DNA of 64,000 bases, from assembly GCA_016721315.1 (NCBI GenBank), contig JADKIL010000021.1, positions 186,001 through 250,000 of the forward strand, read 5' to 3'. Below, one piece after another: positions 35,395 to 44,462 of the stretch. The position numbers and the translations under genes were made by a program. Within the stretch, counting starts at the first letter, position 1; each line of letters opens with the position of its first letter. Origin of the DNA: Candidatus Villigracilis vicinus. Lineage in GTDB: Bacteria > Chloroflexota > Anaerolineae > Anaerolineales > Villigracilaceae. The notes under the pieces are model-generated. The model was not told the origin of the DNA. It did no database searches and worked only from the letters and a program-made list of their open reading frames with translations.

Positions 35395-36555
35395 CTAATT
35401 ACCGCCTTTGACCTCAACCCAGATGTTATCGTAAAGCGGGGTAGCTTCGCCTACATCTTCGATGCCAAAGCCCTTTGAGATGGCTTCAGCAGGCGGGTTT
35501 GTGATCGGAGAATCCGCATAAGCGGAGTACACATCCGGCTGATTCTCTTTGGCGTATTCGAGAGCAGCCTGATTCGGGTTGGTGTATTGGAAATCACGGA
35601 TGGTCAGCCAGAAGACATCGCCCTGCATGGTGTAGCTCAACCATGCATACGCAGCATCGACGTGGGATGCATCCTTCAGCATAACCCAGTTATCCTGCCA
35701 AAGAACGGGACCTTCTTCAGGATAGATATACTGGATGTCAGGATTTTCCTGATTCGCAATGAAGGCCTCACCAGTCCAGGTCATACCTAGATCAACATCA
35801 CCAGCGATCAAAGCAGTCTTGGGGCTGTCGCTATCAAATAACTTGATATTAGGCACCAATTCAGCTAGTTTATTTTGGGCTTCTTCAAGTTGAGCAGGAT
35901 CAGTGGTGTTGGGGTCATATCCGAGGGTAACCAGAGTAAGACCGATCGTAGCGCGGGAGTCATCAAGGAATACCATGCGTCCGGCGTATTCGGGATTCCA
36001 CAGGTCAGCCCAGGATGTGGGAACATTTTCAACGGTTGCGGTGTTGACAATAATCGCATCAGTACCGGCGAGGTAGGGAAGCGAATACTTGTTACCGGGG
36101 TCAAACGGCTGATCCATCCAGTTCGGGTCAAAGTTGCCAATATTCGGCAGTTTTGAATGATCCAATTCCTGGAGCAATTCCTGGCGGATCATGAGCGGAA
36201 CGATATAGTCAGTAGGCTGAACGAGATCGTAAGCGGTGCCCCCCGCAGAGACCTTCGCATACATTTCCTCATTGGAAGAGTATTCGTCACGGTTCAGGGT
36301 AATGCCATACACCATTTCGAAACAATCCAGCATATCCTGCGGGAAGTATTCCGTCCACACAAAGATGTTCAATTCGGTCGACGTCACATCGACACGCGGA
36401 TTGGGTTCCGGGCATTCAAACCCAGATGAGGTTGTCTTGGGTCCATCACTGGCAGGTTCTGCCGAAGTATCCCCACCGCCTCCACCGCAGGCGGTCAGCA
36501 CAACGCTGAGTACCACCAGGACGGCAAGGGCATTGAAAAGCGATTTTCTTAACAT
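35395..36555 (-). CDS. potD: Spermidine/putrescine ABC transporter substrate-binding lipoprotein PotD
   Basis: 386 residues. A signal peptide ends in VLTACGGGG (lipobox Cys23). The mature part has LNIFVWTEYFPQDMLDCFEM, TDYIVPLMIRQELLQELDHS, and MTWTGEAFIANQENPDIQYI with YPEEGPVLWQDN, all typical of PotD/PotF-type type 2 binding proteins. Acidic and Trp residues in these segments form the polyamine pocket in the family. It captures polyamine outside the membrane for PotABC. AAAGGAG precedes the ATG. It is the last gene of the potABCD operon. Confidence 0.92.
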   Translation of the reverse strand: MLRKSLFNALAVLVVLSVVLTACGGGGGDTSAEPASDGPKTTSSGFECPEPNPRVDVTSTELNIFVWTEYFPQDMLDCFEMVYGITLNRDEYSSNEEMYAKVSAGGTAYDLVQPTDYIVPLMIRQELLQELDHSKLPNIGNFDPNWMDQPFDPGNKYSLPYLAGTDAIIVNTATVENVPTSWADLWNPEYAGRMVFLDDSRATIGLTLVTLGYDPNTTDPAQLEEAQNKLAELVPNIKLFDSDSPKTALIAGDVDLGMTWTGEAFIANQENPDIQYIYPEEGPVLWQDNWVMLKDASHVDAAYAWLSYTMQGDVFWLTIRDFQYTNPNQAALEYAKENQPDVYSAYADSPITNPPAEAISKGFGIEDVGEATPLYDNIWVEVKGGN

Positions 36556-36619
36556 TTTTCTCTCCTTTTATTTATATCGGCGACGTACGAAAAATCAACT
36601 TCGCACGGTATACCCAGGT

Positions 36620-37516
36620 TTAATGAGCAGGTTTGCTCTCACGGCTTTGCAGCCACTGAAGCAACAACACAGCGATAAAGACTGTCAGGATCCACACTGT
36701 TGAAAGTGCGTTGACCTGCGGGGTAATGATCCTTCTCAACAAACCATACACATAAATAGGCAGGGTCGTGGAGCCTGGTCCATTTGTAAAGAAGGTAATG
36801 ACAAAATCATCCAACGAAAGGGTAAAAGCCAGCAGCGCACCCGAGAGCACACCAGGAAGAATGGTTGGAAAGGTCACACGCCAAAATGTGATCCACTCAT
36901 TGGCGCCCAGATCCATTGCGGCTTCTTCAAAAGATCTGTCAAATCCCTGTAACCGAGCCTGCACCACCAGAGTCACGAATGGAACCATGAATGCAATATG
37001 ACTTACCGTCACTGTGCCGATGCCAAGGGAAAGGCGTGCATCTCCGGTCAAGTGCAAAGCGTCATTTAACCAACCAAAGGTCTGGCTGAAAAGGGTCAGA
37101 ATACCAATACCCATGACGATCTCAGGGATAACAATTGGGATGTAAAGAGCCAGTTGGGAAAACGGCTTAATCTTAAAGTCGTAACGCTGCAACGCAAGAG
37201 CCGCCATCGTACCAATGATCGTGGCGATGATTGTAGATGTAAAAGCGATGGTCAAAGTATTCCCAGCCGCCTCGATAACATCATCATTCTTCGATAAGTC
37301 ACAATACCAATGAAAAGGGCCGCAGGGGCTGGACTTTACCAGACTGCCATCCATTTGAACACGGTCACTGAAAGTTGTAATAAAGCCTTCAAATTTCACA
37401 TTTGCACGTGAAGCGTTAAAGGAATACAAGATCAACATCACGATCGGCGCATACAGAAAAAAGTACACGAAAGCGGCAGCGGCGATCACGCCAGGAGAAC
37501 GACGATGTGGGTTCAT
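36620..37516 (-). CDS. potC: Spermidine/putrescine ABC transporter permease PotC
   Basis: 298 residues, about six membrane helices. The EAA loop that contacts the ATPase is EEAAMDLGANEWITFWRVTF followed by PTILPGVLSGALLAFTLSLD and DFVITFFTNGPGSTTLPIYV, a PotC hallmark. It pairs with PotB to form the channel. An extra external loop of about 50 residues between helix 1 and 2 contains two Cys (CGPFHWYCDLS). It lies 40 bases after potB and 64 before potD. Confidence 0.93.
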   Translation of the reverse strand: MNPHRRSPGVIAAAAFVYFFLYAPIVMLILYSFNASRANVKFEGFITTFSDRVQMDGSLVKSSPCGPFHWYCDLSKNDDVIEAAGNTLTIAFTSTIIATIIGTMAALALQRYDFKIKPFSQLALYIPIVIPEIVMGIGILTLFSQTFGWLNDALHLTGDARLSLGIGTVTVSHIAFMVPFVTLVVQARLQGFDRSFEEAAMDLGANEWITFWRVTFPTILPGVLSGALLAFTLSLDDFVITFFTNGPGSTTLPIYVYGLLRRIITPQVNALSTVWILTVFIAVLLLQWLQSRESKPAH

Positions 37517-37556
37517 TCTTCACACTCCATGATATTAGGCACATTGGCATGAGAAA

Positions 37557-38480
37557 TCATGCGGCAATGATCTCCTCTCCAAATCCAAATTTACGAGTGT
37601 AGAAATAAGTCACGATCAAGGTCATCACCATTAGAATAAGTGAAGCAGCTGACCCGAAGGTTGGGTCGCGCGCGTCAAGGAATTGACGTTGGATCAGGTT
37701 TCCAACCAGAATCACCTGTCGCCCGCCAAGAATATCCGATACGATGAACGTTCCCATCACCGGGATAAAAACCAGAATGGTCCCAGCGACCACACCCGGC
37801 ATCGAAAGTGGAAGCGTGACGCGTAAAAAGGTGCGCAGAGAATTGGCACCCAAATCCGCTGCTGCCTCATACAGCGAGGCATCGATCTTCTCCAAAGAAG
37901 TGTAGATTGGCAGGATCATGAAAGGCAGAAACTCATACACCATGCCAATCAGTACGGCAGTGGGTGTATAGAGCATTTCCAACGGCGTGAAAGGAATATG
38001 CAGCAGGTTTGCGATCCAACCAATAACGATATTGATCGCACCTTCCTTGCGCAGCAACATCATCCATGCATAAACACGGATAACGAAGTTCGTCCACAAT
38101 GGGATCAACACCATAAACAGGTACATATTACGCTGCTTGGGATGAGCGCGGGCAATGAAATACGCCAAAGGATAGGCGAACATGATCACGATTGCCGTTG
38201 TATTGAAAGCCAAAAGCAGCGACCGGGAAAGGATATTGACGTATAAGGGATCGAAGCAGGAAGCCTGACCATCCGGGCAATCAGTACTGTAGCCCATCAG
38301 GCGAATATAATTATCAAAACTGAAAGAGTAGATCACATCACCATCTGGACTGCGCTGACCGAAACTTACGAACAGGGTCAGGAACAGCGGAATGATCAAC
38401 AATACAAACAACCAAAGGGTGGTTGGAAGAGCAAGAAGCGTACCCTGCATGGATTTATTCTCACGTAGTCGTTGAAGCAT
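37557..38480 (-). CDS. potB: Spermidine/putrescine ABC transporter permease PotB
   Basis: 307 residues, about six membrane helices. The EAA loop YEAAADLGANSLRTFLRVTL followed by PLSMPGVVAGTILVFIPVMG and FIVSDILGG is typical of PotB. It forms the heterodimeric channel with PotC. An external loop (STDCPDGQASCFDPLYVNIL) carries two Cys that may form a disulfide. The ATG at 38480 lies two bases after the potA stop, which suggests translational coupling. Confidence 0.93.
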   Translation of the reverse strand: MLQRLRENKSMQGTLLALPTTLWLFVLLIIPLFLTLFVSFGQRSPDGDVIYSFSFDNYIRLMGYSTDCPDGQASCFDPLYVNILSRSLLLAFNTTAIVIMFAYPLAYFIARAHPKQRNMYLFMVLIPLWTNFVIRVYAWMMLLRKEGAINIVIGWIANLLHIPFTPLEMLYTPTAVLIGMVYEFLPFMILPIYTSLEKIDASLYEAAADLGANSLRTFLRVTLPLSMPGVVAGTILVFIPVMGTFIVSDILGGRQVILVGNLIQRQFLDARDPTFGSAASLILMVMTLIVTYFYTRKFGFGEEIIAA

Positions 38481-38482
38481 GG

Positions 38483-39598
38483 CTAATCCTTTTTCAAGAC
38501 AAGCGTATTTTCGGGCATGAATACCAGCGTAATCTCCTGTTCCTTAACATAAAAGGAAGAGGGATCCAAACGGGAGATGCGGTTTTGTTCCATCACCTTC
38601 AAACGCAAGCCCTGCATATCCACATAGACATGTGTATCTGAGCCAATATATACAGAGTTGAGTACCCGCGCCTTGAACAGTCCATCCCCTTTCGCAGATT
38701 GCTCAGCAATACGGATCTTCTCAGGGCGGACCGACACAACGACCTCTTCCCCATTGACGAAGTTCTGCGACATAGGCATGCCTCGGATCTCCGCATTCAA
38801 CGCCGGGACATGGACAACCGCCTCATTCCCAGATAATGATTTGATCTTGCCCTCCATAAAATTAGACTCGCCGATAAAGTCGGCTACGAACTTATTGACC
38901 GGGCGTTCATAGATCTCCACAGGGGTGGCCAGTTGTTGAACCCTACCCTTGCTCATCACAGCGATGCGGTCAGACATGGTCAGGGCTTCTTCCTGATCGT
39001 GAGTCACATAAATGAATGTAATACCCAGTTGCTGTTGAAGCGCTTTTAGTTCAAGTTGCATTTCTTTGCGAAGTTTCAGATCTAGCGCGCCAAGAGGCTC
39101 ATCAAGCAAAAGTACATCCGGTGTCTTTACCAAAGCTCGAGCTACCGCTACGCGCTGTTGCTGTCCACCAGAGAGTTGTTTCGGACGGCGGCGCTCCATA
39201 CCGGTAAGCTGCACCATCTCCAATGCACGTCCGACACGTTTCTTGATCTCATCTTCTTTAGCGCCTTCCATTTCCAGACCAAAAGCAATGTTTTGAAAAA
39301 CAGTCATATGCTGGAACAGGGCGTAACTTTGAAAGACCGTGTTTACTTTTCTTTGATACGGCGGAGTATGCCCCATGCCCTTCCCCTCGATATACACCTC
39401 GCCTTCTGTCGGCCACTCAAAGCCTGCTATCATACGCAGGGAGGTTGTCTTTCCGCAGCCGGAGGATCCGAGCATCGAAAAGAATTCACCGTTCTTGATC
39501 TGCATGGTGACATGGTCAACGGCGTTCAATTCATTCCCCTCGGGTGTAATGAACTTTTTTACAACATCGCGCATCTCGACAGCAAATTCACTGGTCAT
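38483..39598 (-). CDS. potA: Spermidine/putrescine ABC transporter ATPase PotA
   Basis: 371 residues. Walker A GSSGCGKTTS, signature LSGGQQQRVAVARALVK, Walker B VLLLDEPLGALD, Q loop in TVFQSYALFQHM, and the H-loop THDQEEA are complete. The C-terminal TOBE domain (from about 280: VNGEEVVVSVRPEKIRI) regulates uptake in PotA. It powers import through PotBC. GGAGAGAG precedes the ATG at 39598. First gene of potABCD, 76 bases after a class III aminotransferase gene. Confidence 0.94.
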   Translation of the reverse strand: MTSEFAVEMRDVVKKFITPEGNELNAVDHVTMQIKNGEFFSMLGSSGCGKTTSLRMIAGFEWPTEGEVYIEGKGMGHTPPYQRKVNTVFQSYALFQHMTVFQNIAFGLEMEGAKEDEIKKRVGRALEMVQLTGMERRRPKQLSGGQQQRVAVARALVKTPDVLLLDEPLGALDLKLRKEMQLELKALQQQLGITFIYVTHDQEEALTMSDRIAVMSKGRVQQLATPVEIYERPVNKFVADFIGESNFMEGKIKSLSGNEAVVHVPALNAEIRGMPMSQNFVNGEEVVVSVRPEKIRIAEQSAKGDGLFKARVLNSVYIGSDTHVYVDMQGLRLKVMEQNRISRLDPSSFYVKEQEITLVFMPENTLVLKKD

Positions 39599-39624
39599 CT
39601 ATCTCTCTCCGTTATGAAATATAG

Positions 39625-39669
39625 ACTTCCGAAAGTTCGCGGCACTATCCTGCCTGAAATTTCGGAAGT
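39625..39669. repeat. Inverted repeat between aminotransferase and potA
   Basis: ACTTCCGAAA (39625-39634) and TTTCGGAAGT (39660-39669), 25 bases apart, fill the gap. It may be an mRNA processing or weak termination site; no T run follows. Confidence 0.5.
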
Positions 39670-39674
39670 ATGAA

Positions 39675-41036
39675 TTAAAGCGATCTACTAATTTCCTTCA
39701 ACACATCACCCAGACGGTCCAGTAATGCGTCTATTTGCGGATAAGTCACCACCAACGGCGGTTCGATGCGGATGGTCTGGGCACTTGTTAACGTGCCTGC
39801 TACCAACACGCCGCGCTTGAAAAGTTCCGCGGCAACTTTATACCCGATCTCAGGATTCTTAAAATGCATACCGATGAGCAAACCTTTGCCAGTTACTCGT
39901 TCGAAAATGTTTGGGTATTGTACAACAAAATTTTGCAATTTTGGCATCAAATAATCACCCTTTTCCGCAGCCTGTTCCCAAATCTTCTCGCGCAGGGTCA
40001 CGTGAATGGCTGAGATCGCCGCTGAGCAAGCCAGCGCCCCGCCACCCGTGGTGGTGGTATGCATGAATGGATTGGGGTACATCATTGGATGGAATATTTC
40101 TTCTGTGGTGGTCACAGCACTAATAGGCATAACACCGCCGCCCAATGACTTTGCCACAGTTAAAATATCAGGAACAACATTCCAATGCTCCACACCCCAT
40201 AATTTACCGGTACGCCCCAGTCCTGTCTGCACCTCATCTGCAATCAACAACACGCCATATTTCTTCGTCGCAGCACGGATGCGGGGCCAAAAATCATCCG
40301 GCGGAACGATCGCACCCGACTCGCCCTGGATCGGCTCAAACATAACAGCAGCTACGCCAATGCCCACTTTTTCACAGATTTCCAATTGCTTCTCAACAGC
40401 ATCAGCATCCCCAAAGGGAACGTGATAGACCTGCCCCGAATACATTTGTCCCATCGGAGTGCGGTAATCGGATTTACCCATCAAGGAGAGCGACCCCATT
40501 GTCTTTCCATGAAACGCCTTCACTCCGACAATGAATGCAGATTTTCCTGTATACAGCTTGGCAATCTTCATTGCGGCTTCATTGGCTTCAGTACCACTGG
40601 CTCCAAACCAGCTATATTTCAGATCACCCGGCGTGATGGAAGCCAGTAATCTTGCCAGTACACCACGCAATGGATCCAACAACTCCTGTGAAGGCATGGG
40701 CGAACGCTCCAACTGCGCTCGAACCGTATTCACAACCTCAGGATGACTCCAGCCCAGATCCATCATGCCGTAGCCGCCCAGAAAATCGAGATACTCGCGT
40801 CCCATCACGTCTTTAAAGACAGCCCCGGAACCGCCCCATTCCACGGCAGCCCAATCCCCAGACTCTGTAACCGACTTACGATACTCCAACCAGTTGCGGT
40901 TGTAATATTCTGCAAAATTACTCGTAGACTCTTCAATAATCTTATGAGCCTGCTCTGGGGTCGGAAATTCATTTTTCTGGATCCAATCCATCCAGTGGGA
41001 TGAATAATCCAATGCATCTTCGTAATCAACTGTCAT
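39675..41036 (-). CDS. Class III aminotransferase, putrescine-aminotransferase-like
   Basis: 453 residues from the ATG at 41036, preceded by GGAGA nine bases upstream (a TTG at 41051 would be inside that site). Motifs: FLGGYGMMDLGWSHPEVVNT, YSWFGASGTEANEAAMKIAK, FHGKTMGSLSLMGKSDYR, LLIADEVQTGLGRTGKLWG, and LTVAKSLGGGVMPIS with the Schiff-base Lys. This pattern fits putrescine/diamine aminotransferases (YgjG type). Lying directly before potABCD, it is the best candidate for the first catabolic step on imported putrescine. Confidence 0.85.
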   Translation of the reverse strand: MTVDYEDALDYSSHWMDWIQKNEFPTPEQAHKIIEESTSNFAEYYNRNWLEYRKSVTESGDWAAVEWGGSGAVFKDVMGREYLDFLGGYGMMDLGWSHPEVVNTVRAQLERSPMPSQELLDPLRGVLARLLASITPGDLKYSWFGASGTEANEAAMKIAKLYTGKSAFIVGVKAFHGKTMGSLSLMGKSDYRTPMGQMYSGQVYHVPFGDADAVEKQLEICEKVGIGVAAVMFEPIQGESGAIVPPDDFWPRIRAATKKYGVLLIADEVQTGLGRTGKLWGVEHWNVVPDILTVAKSLGGGVMPISAVTTTEEIFHPMMYPNPFMHTTTTGGGALACSAAISAIHVTLREKIWEQAAEKGDYLMPKLQNFVVQYPNIFERVTGKGLLIGMHFKNPEIGYKVAAELFKRGVLVAGTLTSAQTIRIEPPLVVTYPQIDALLDRLGDVLKEISRSL

Positions 41037-41059
41037 ACAATATCTCTCCAAATTAGTTT

Positions 41060-41485
41060 TTACTTTACGACCAGTACAGGAACCTTCGCGTGATGAACCA
41101 CTTGCTCTGCCACGCCTCCCAACAGAACATTGGCAAACCCGCCTTCACCGCGCGACCCCATCACAATGACATCCGGCGACAACTCATCGGCTGCACGTAA
41201 GATCGCTTCTGCCGCCGGTCCTTCCACTACGGATGCCGTTACGGTCAACCCTTCATTCTTCAGCCTTTCAGCCACTTCAGTAACAATCTCGCTTGCATCC
41301 TCTTCCATTGCACTACGGTATTCTTCCAACATCATGGAAGCACGTTTCCGCAATGAAGCCACCGGTTGAAAAGCATACATCACATCCACACTGGCACCAA
41401 CGGACTTTGCAAGATCCACTGCGAACTGGATTGTCTTTTCGGCATATTCTGAACCATCTGTCGGTAAAAGGATTTTTTTGATCAT
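41060..41485 (-). CDS. Universal stress protein (UspA family)
   Basis: 141 residues: ILLPTDGSEYAEKTIQFA at the start and VIVMGSRGEGGFANVLLGGV followed by AEQVVHHAKVPVLVVK at the end, i.e. the ATP-binding G-2x-G-9x-G-(S/T)-type motif (GSRGEGGFANVLLGGVAEQV). It is an ATP-binding type Usp. It lies 12 bases from the APC permease gene and 23 from the aminotransferase, inside the catabolic operon; Usp proteins next to amino-acid permeases are a known pattern. Confidence 0.93.
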   Translation of the reverse strand: MIKKILLPTDGSEYAEKTIQFAVDLAKSVGASVDVMYAFQPVASLRKRASMMLEEYRSAMEEDASEIVTEVAERLKNEGLTVTASVVEGPAAEAILRAADELSPDVIVMGSRGEGGFANVLLGGVAEQVVHHAKVPVLVVK

Positions 41486-41497
41486 AAGTTTTCTCCT

Positions 41498-42910
41498 TTA
41501 GTCTTCTAGCTCGATCGGCACTTCCACATCCGGCTGACCCTTTTTCACAAACTTTTTCAGGAAGGGGTACAGGATCGGACCCGTCGCAATCGCAGCCAAA
41601 GACAGATACAACGCACCAATTCCTTCCTCCTGGATCGTGCTGACAACTGCCAAAATCAACACACCCAACGGAAAGATCGTAACCAAAATGATCCCAAACC
41701 ACCCTCCGGGAATCTTATAGGGTCGTTTCATATTAGGATACTTAATCCGGAAAGCGATCAAGGCAGAAAATTCCAGCATCAATGCCGCCGAATAGACGAT
41801 TACATCCACAACCACCAGGCTGGCAAATGCACTTAGCGTAAAAAAAGAATAGATAGTCGCACAGACAATGATTGCAACCCAGGGCGTGTCAAATTTTGGG
41901 TGCATTTTCGTAATGGCTTTTGGCAAATAACCATCCTCCGCCATGACGAATGGCAGACGAGAAATGGATAACAAAAGAGCGCTAAACAAACCCACAGCGC
42001 TTACCAAGCCGCCAATTGCCAGCCACGCCCCCAGCCATTGACCACCGATCTGCGCAGCCACCTCAGGGAAATATCCCGCCGTCCAATTTTGCCAATCACG
42101 CGAAACCGCCAACCCGCCCAACACGGGCAGGAAGTAGGCAAGTGTCACAAGCGGAATCGTGATTGCAAGCGTACGCGGATAATTCCGCTTGGGGTCTTCG
42201 ATCTCCTCACTTACGGTTGAAACGCCATCCCACCCCAGATAATTCCACATCACCACAAACATGCCAACGCCAAAAGCGCCCAACACCGTTGAATCTTCGG
42301 GGATGAACGGCTGCCAGACCGGATATGGGTTTTGGATCAAACGGACAATTCCTAGAACCGACATGACCAAAAATGGCGCAAGGATGAACAAACCAAACCA
42401 GTTGGAAGAATCGCCAACATTCTTGGTGCCGCGAATATTCAGCCCAGCAAAAACCCAGATCACAACAAGCGTCACCCCCCAATGAATCCATTGGTTTTCG
42501 AGTGCATGAATATCGAATTGCTGGACTAATAAAGTAGAAAGATAGTCCGCAAACAATACCGGGTAGATCGCCATATCCACAAAGGAGGTGACCCAACTCC
42601 ACCAACCTTCCTGAAACCCCCAAAACGGTCCCAACGCTTTCTTTACCCAGGCATAATAACCGCCTTGTACAGGCATTGCAGTGGAAAGTTCTGCAACCAT
42701 TAAAGCGGTGGGTAAACTCCAGATCAAAGGAGTAAGCAAAATAAGCAACAAACTCATACCCGGCGCAGAATAACCAACCAGGTCTTCCAAGCCATACGCC
42801 CCCCCGCTGACCGTGAAGAACATGATCATCACCAACGGCAGAAGAGTTAACCGCCGTGGAATTACACGAACTGGAATCCCACCACTTGATGTTGAATTTG
42901 TTTCAACCAT
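41498..42910 (-). CDS. APC-family amino acid/polyamine permease
   Basis: 470 residues from the ATG at 42910, which has GGAGGAGG upstream; a TTG at 42934 is less likely. About 12 helices. VSGGAYGLEDLVGYSAPGMS near the start carries the unwound helix-1 GxG region (SGGAYG) of the APC superfamily, and PVQGGYYAWVKKALGPFWGF is the helix 2-3 region. FPLGVLIL and a short acidic tail end the protein. The substrate is probably a cationic amine or amino acid, in view of the flanking genes. Confidence 0.88.
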   Translation of the reverse strand: MVETNSTSSGGIPVRVIPRRLTLLPLVMIMFFTVSGGAYGLEDLVGYSAPGMSLLLILLTPLIWSLPTALMVAELSTAMPVQGGYYAWVKKALGPFWGFQEGWWSWVTSFVDMAIYPVLFADYLSTLLVQQFDIHALENQWIHWGVTLVVIWVFAGLNIRGTKNVGDSSNWFGLFILAPFLVMSVLGIVRLIQNPYPVWQPFIPEDSTVLGAFGVGMFVVMWNYLGWDGVSTVSEEIEDPKRNYPRTLAITIPLVTLAYFLPVLGGLAVSRDWQNWTAGYFPEVAAQIGGQWLGAWLAIGGLVSAVGLFSALLLSISRLPFVMAEDGYLPKAITKMHPKFDTPWVAIIVCATIYSFFTLSAFASLVVVDVIVYSAALMLEFSALIAFRIKYPNMKRPYKIPGGWFGIILVTIFPLGVLILAVVSTIQEEGIGALYLSLAAIATGPILYPFLKKFVKKGQPDVEVPIELED

Positions 42911-42934
42911 TTTGCCTCCTCCGGAAATCTTCAA

Positions 42935-44401
42935 CTAAAACTTACGGCTCCACTCTTTGGGCCAGCGTTCCACTACAACTTTCTTCTGCGTGAAGAACTC
43001 AACCGCATCCATACCTTGCCCGTGCATGTCACCAAAGAATGAATCTTTCCAACCACTGAAGGGGAAGAATGCCATCGGTGCAGCCACCCCAATATTGATG
43101 CCAATATTGCCTGCATCCGCTTCGTAACGGAAGCGGCGTGCGGCATTTCCACTAGTGGTGAACAAGCTGGCTTGATTGCCGTATTGCCCACTATTGACCA
43201 ACTGGATGGCGTCATCGATATTTTTGACATGCATGAGGCTGAGCACCGGTCCAAAAATCTCTGTGCGGGCAATTTCGCTTCCAACTTTGACGTCGGAGAG
43301 GATCGTCGGTCTGACGAAGGATCCGCCCTCGTAGCCTTTCACCTTCGTCCCACGACCATCCACAGGCACGCCCGCGCCTTCTTTGGCGCCGAGAGCGATC
43401 AACTGCTCCACACGCTGCATCGAAGCCGTATTGATGACGGGTCCCATTTGCACACCCGAATCCATGCCATAACCAACCGTTCGAGAAGATGCTGCATCAC
43501 AGATCAACTCGGTGAATTCGTTCTTTGATTCGCCCACGGTCACAGCCAGAGAAACTGCCAAGCAGCGTTGACCCGCGCACCCGAAGGCTGAGTCGGCGAC
43601 GATCTTTGTCGCCATTTCCATATCTGCATCGGGCAAAATGATGACCGGATTCTTCGCTCCGCCTTGGGCTTGCACGCGTTTACCGTGGGATGCAGCGGTG
43701 GCATAAATGTATTTCGCCACATTGGTAGAACCGACGAAGGTGATCGCACGGATGGTGGGATGTTCAAGAATAGCATCCACAGTATCTTTCGCACCATTGA
43801 CCATGTTGACGACGCCCTTGGGGAAGCCAACTTGTTCGATGAGTTTGAAAATGAACTGCATCGTCATAGGCACTTTTTCAGACGGCTTGACGATGTAGGT
43901 GTTGCCCGCCGCAAGTGCGTATGGCAAATACCAGAACGGAATCATGCCGGGAAAATTGAACGGCGCGATGGTGGCGCACACCCCTACCGGCTGACGAATC
44001 ATGATCTCGTCGATGCCGGGAGCGATGTCTTCCACAAATTCACCTTTGCTCATGTGCGGCATACCACAGGCAACTTCTACGTTTTCGTAGGCACGCACCA
44101 TTTCAGCTTTGGCTTCTTCGAAGGTCTTGCCGCATTCGTTGGTAATGAGTTTGGCAATTTCATCGCCATTCTCACGCATCAGATTGCGGAGTTTGAACAG
44201 GTACTGCACGCGATCATTCACAGGTGTTCTGCGCCAGCCATCGAAAGCTTCACGCGCCGCCTTTGCCGCTGCTTCCACATCCGCTTTGATGCCAAGCGGA
44301 GTCTTTGCGATCACCAATCCCGTAGCCGGGTTGATAACGTCGAAATAATCTTTTACAGCGGGTTTTACCCATTCGCCATTGATGTAATTTAAGATTTCCA
44401 T
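42935..44401 (-). CDS. mmsA: CoA-acylating methylmalonate-semialdehyde dehydrogenase
   Basis: 488 residues of the aldehyde dehydrogenase superfamily. INPATGLVIAKTPLG, PFNFPGMIPFWYLPYALAAG, VGSTNVAKYIYATAASHGKR, and CAGQRCLAVSLAV with the catalytic Cys are those of the CoA-dependent MmsA/IolA branch, which lacks the usual catalytic Glu (AQGGAKNPVIILPDAD here). It converts (methyl)malonate semialdehyde to propionyl- or acetyl-CoA and CO2. Neighbouring omega-aminotransferases could provide the semialdehyde from beta-alanine or aminoisobutyrate. GGAG lies five bases before the ATG. Confidence 0.92.
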   Translation of the reverse strand: MEILNYINGEWVKPAVKDYFDVINPATGLVIAKTPLGIKADVEAAAKAAREAFDGWRRTPVNDRVQYLFKLRNLMRENGDEIAKLITNECGKTFEEAKAEMVRAYENVEVACGMPHMSKGEFVEDIAPGIDEIMIRQPVGVCATIAPFNFPGMIPFWYLPYALAAGNTYIVKPSEKVPMTMQFIFKLIEQVGFPKGVVNMVNGAKDTVDAILEHPTIRAITFVGSTNVAKYIYATAASHGKRVQAQGGAKNPVIILPDADMEMATKIVADSAFGCAGQRCLAVSLAVTVGESKNEFTELICDAASSRTVGYGMDSGVQMGPVINTASMQRVEQLIALGAKEGAGVPVDGRGTKVKGYEGGSFVRPTILSDVKVGSEIARTEIFGPVLSLMHVKNIDDAIQLVNSGQYGNQASLFTTSGNAARRFRYEADAGNIGINIGVAAPMAFFPFSGWKDSFFGDMHGQGMDAVEFFTQKKVVVERWPKEWSRKF

Positions 44402-44415
44402 GGTTTCTCCAGATT

Positions 44416-44460
44416 AGTAATTAGAGATTGGTAATTACCATTTACCAATCTCTAATTACT
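44416..44460. repeat. 18-base perfect inverted repeat in an intergenic gap
   Basis: AGTAATTAGAGATTGGTA (44416-44433) and TACCAATCTCTAATTACT (44443-44460), nine bases apart. It nearly fills the gap between two co-directional genes. It may be a terminator-like or dispersed palindromic element. Confidence 0.65.
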
Positions 44461-44462
44461 AT

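Noticed and set aside
43664..44392. Long antisense frame opposite mmsA (242 residues); similar ones at 29810-30472, 24727-25278 and 33522-34034
   Set aside because: Each lies fully opposite a strong enzyme gene and is explained by codon bias of that gene; no ribosome sites or family motifs.
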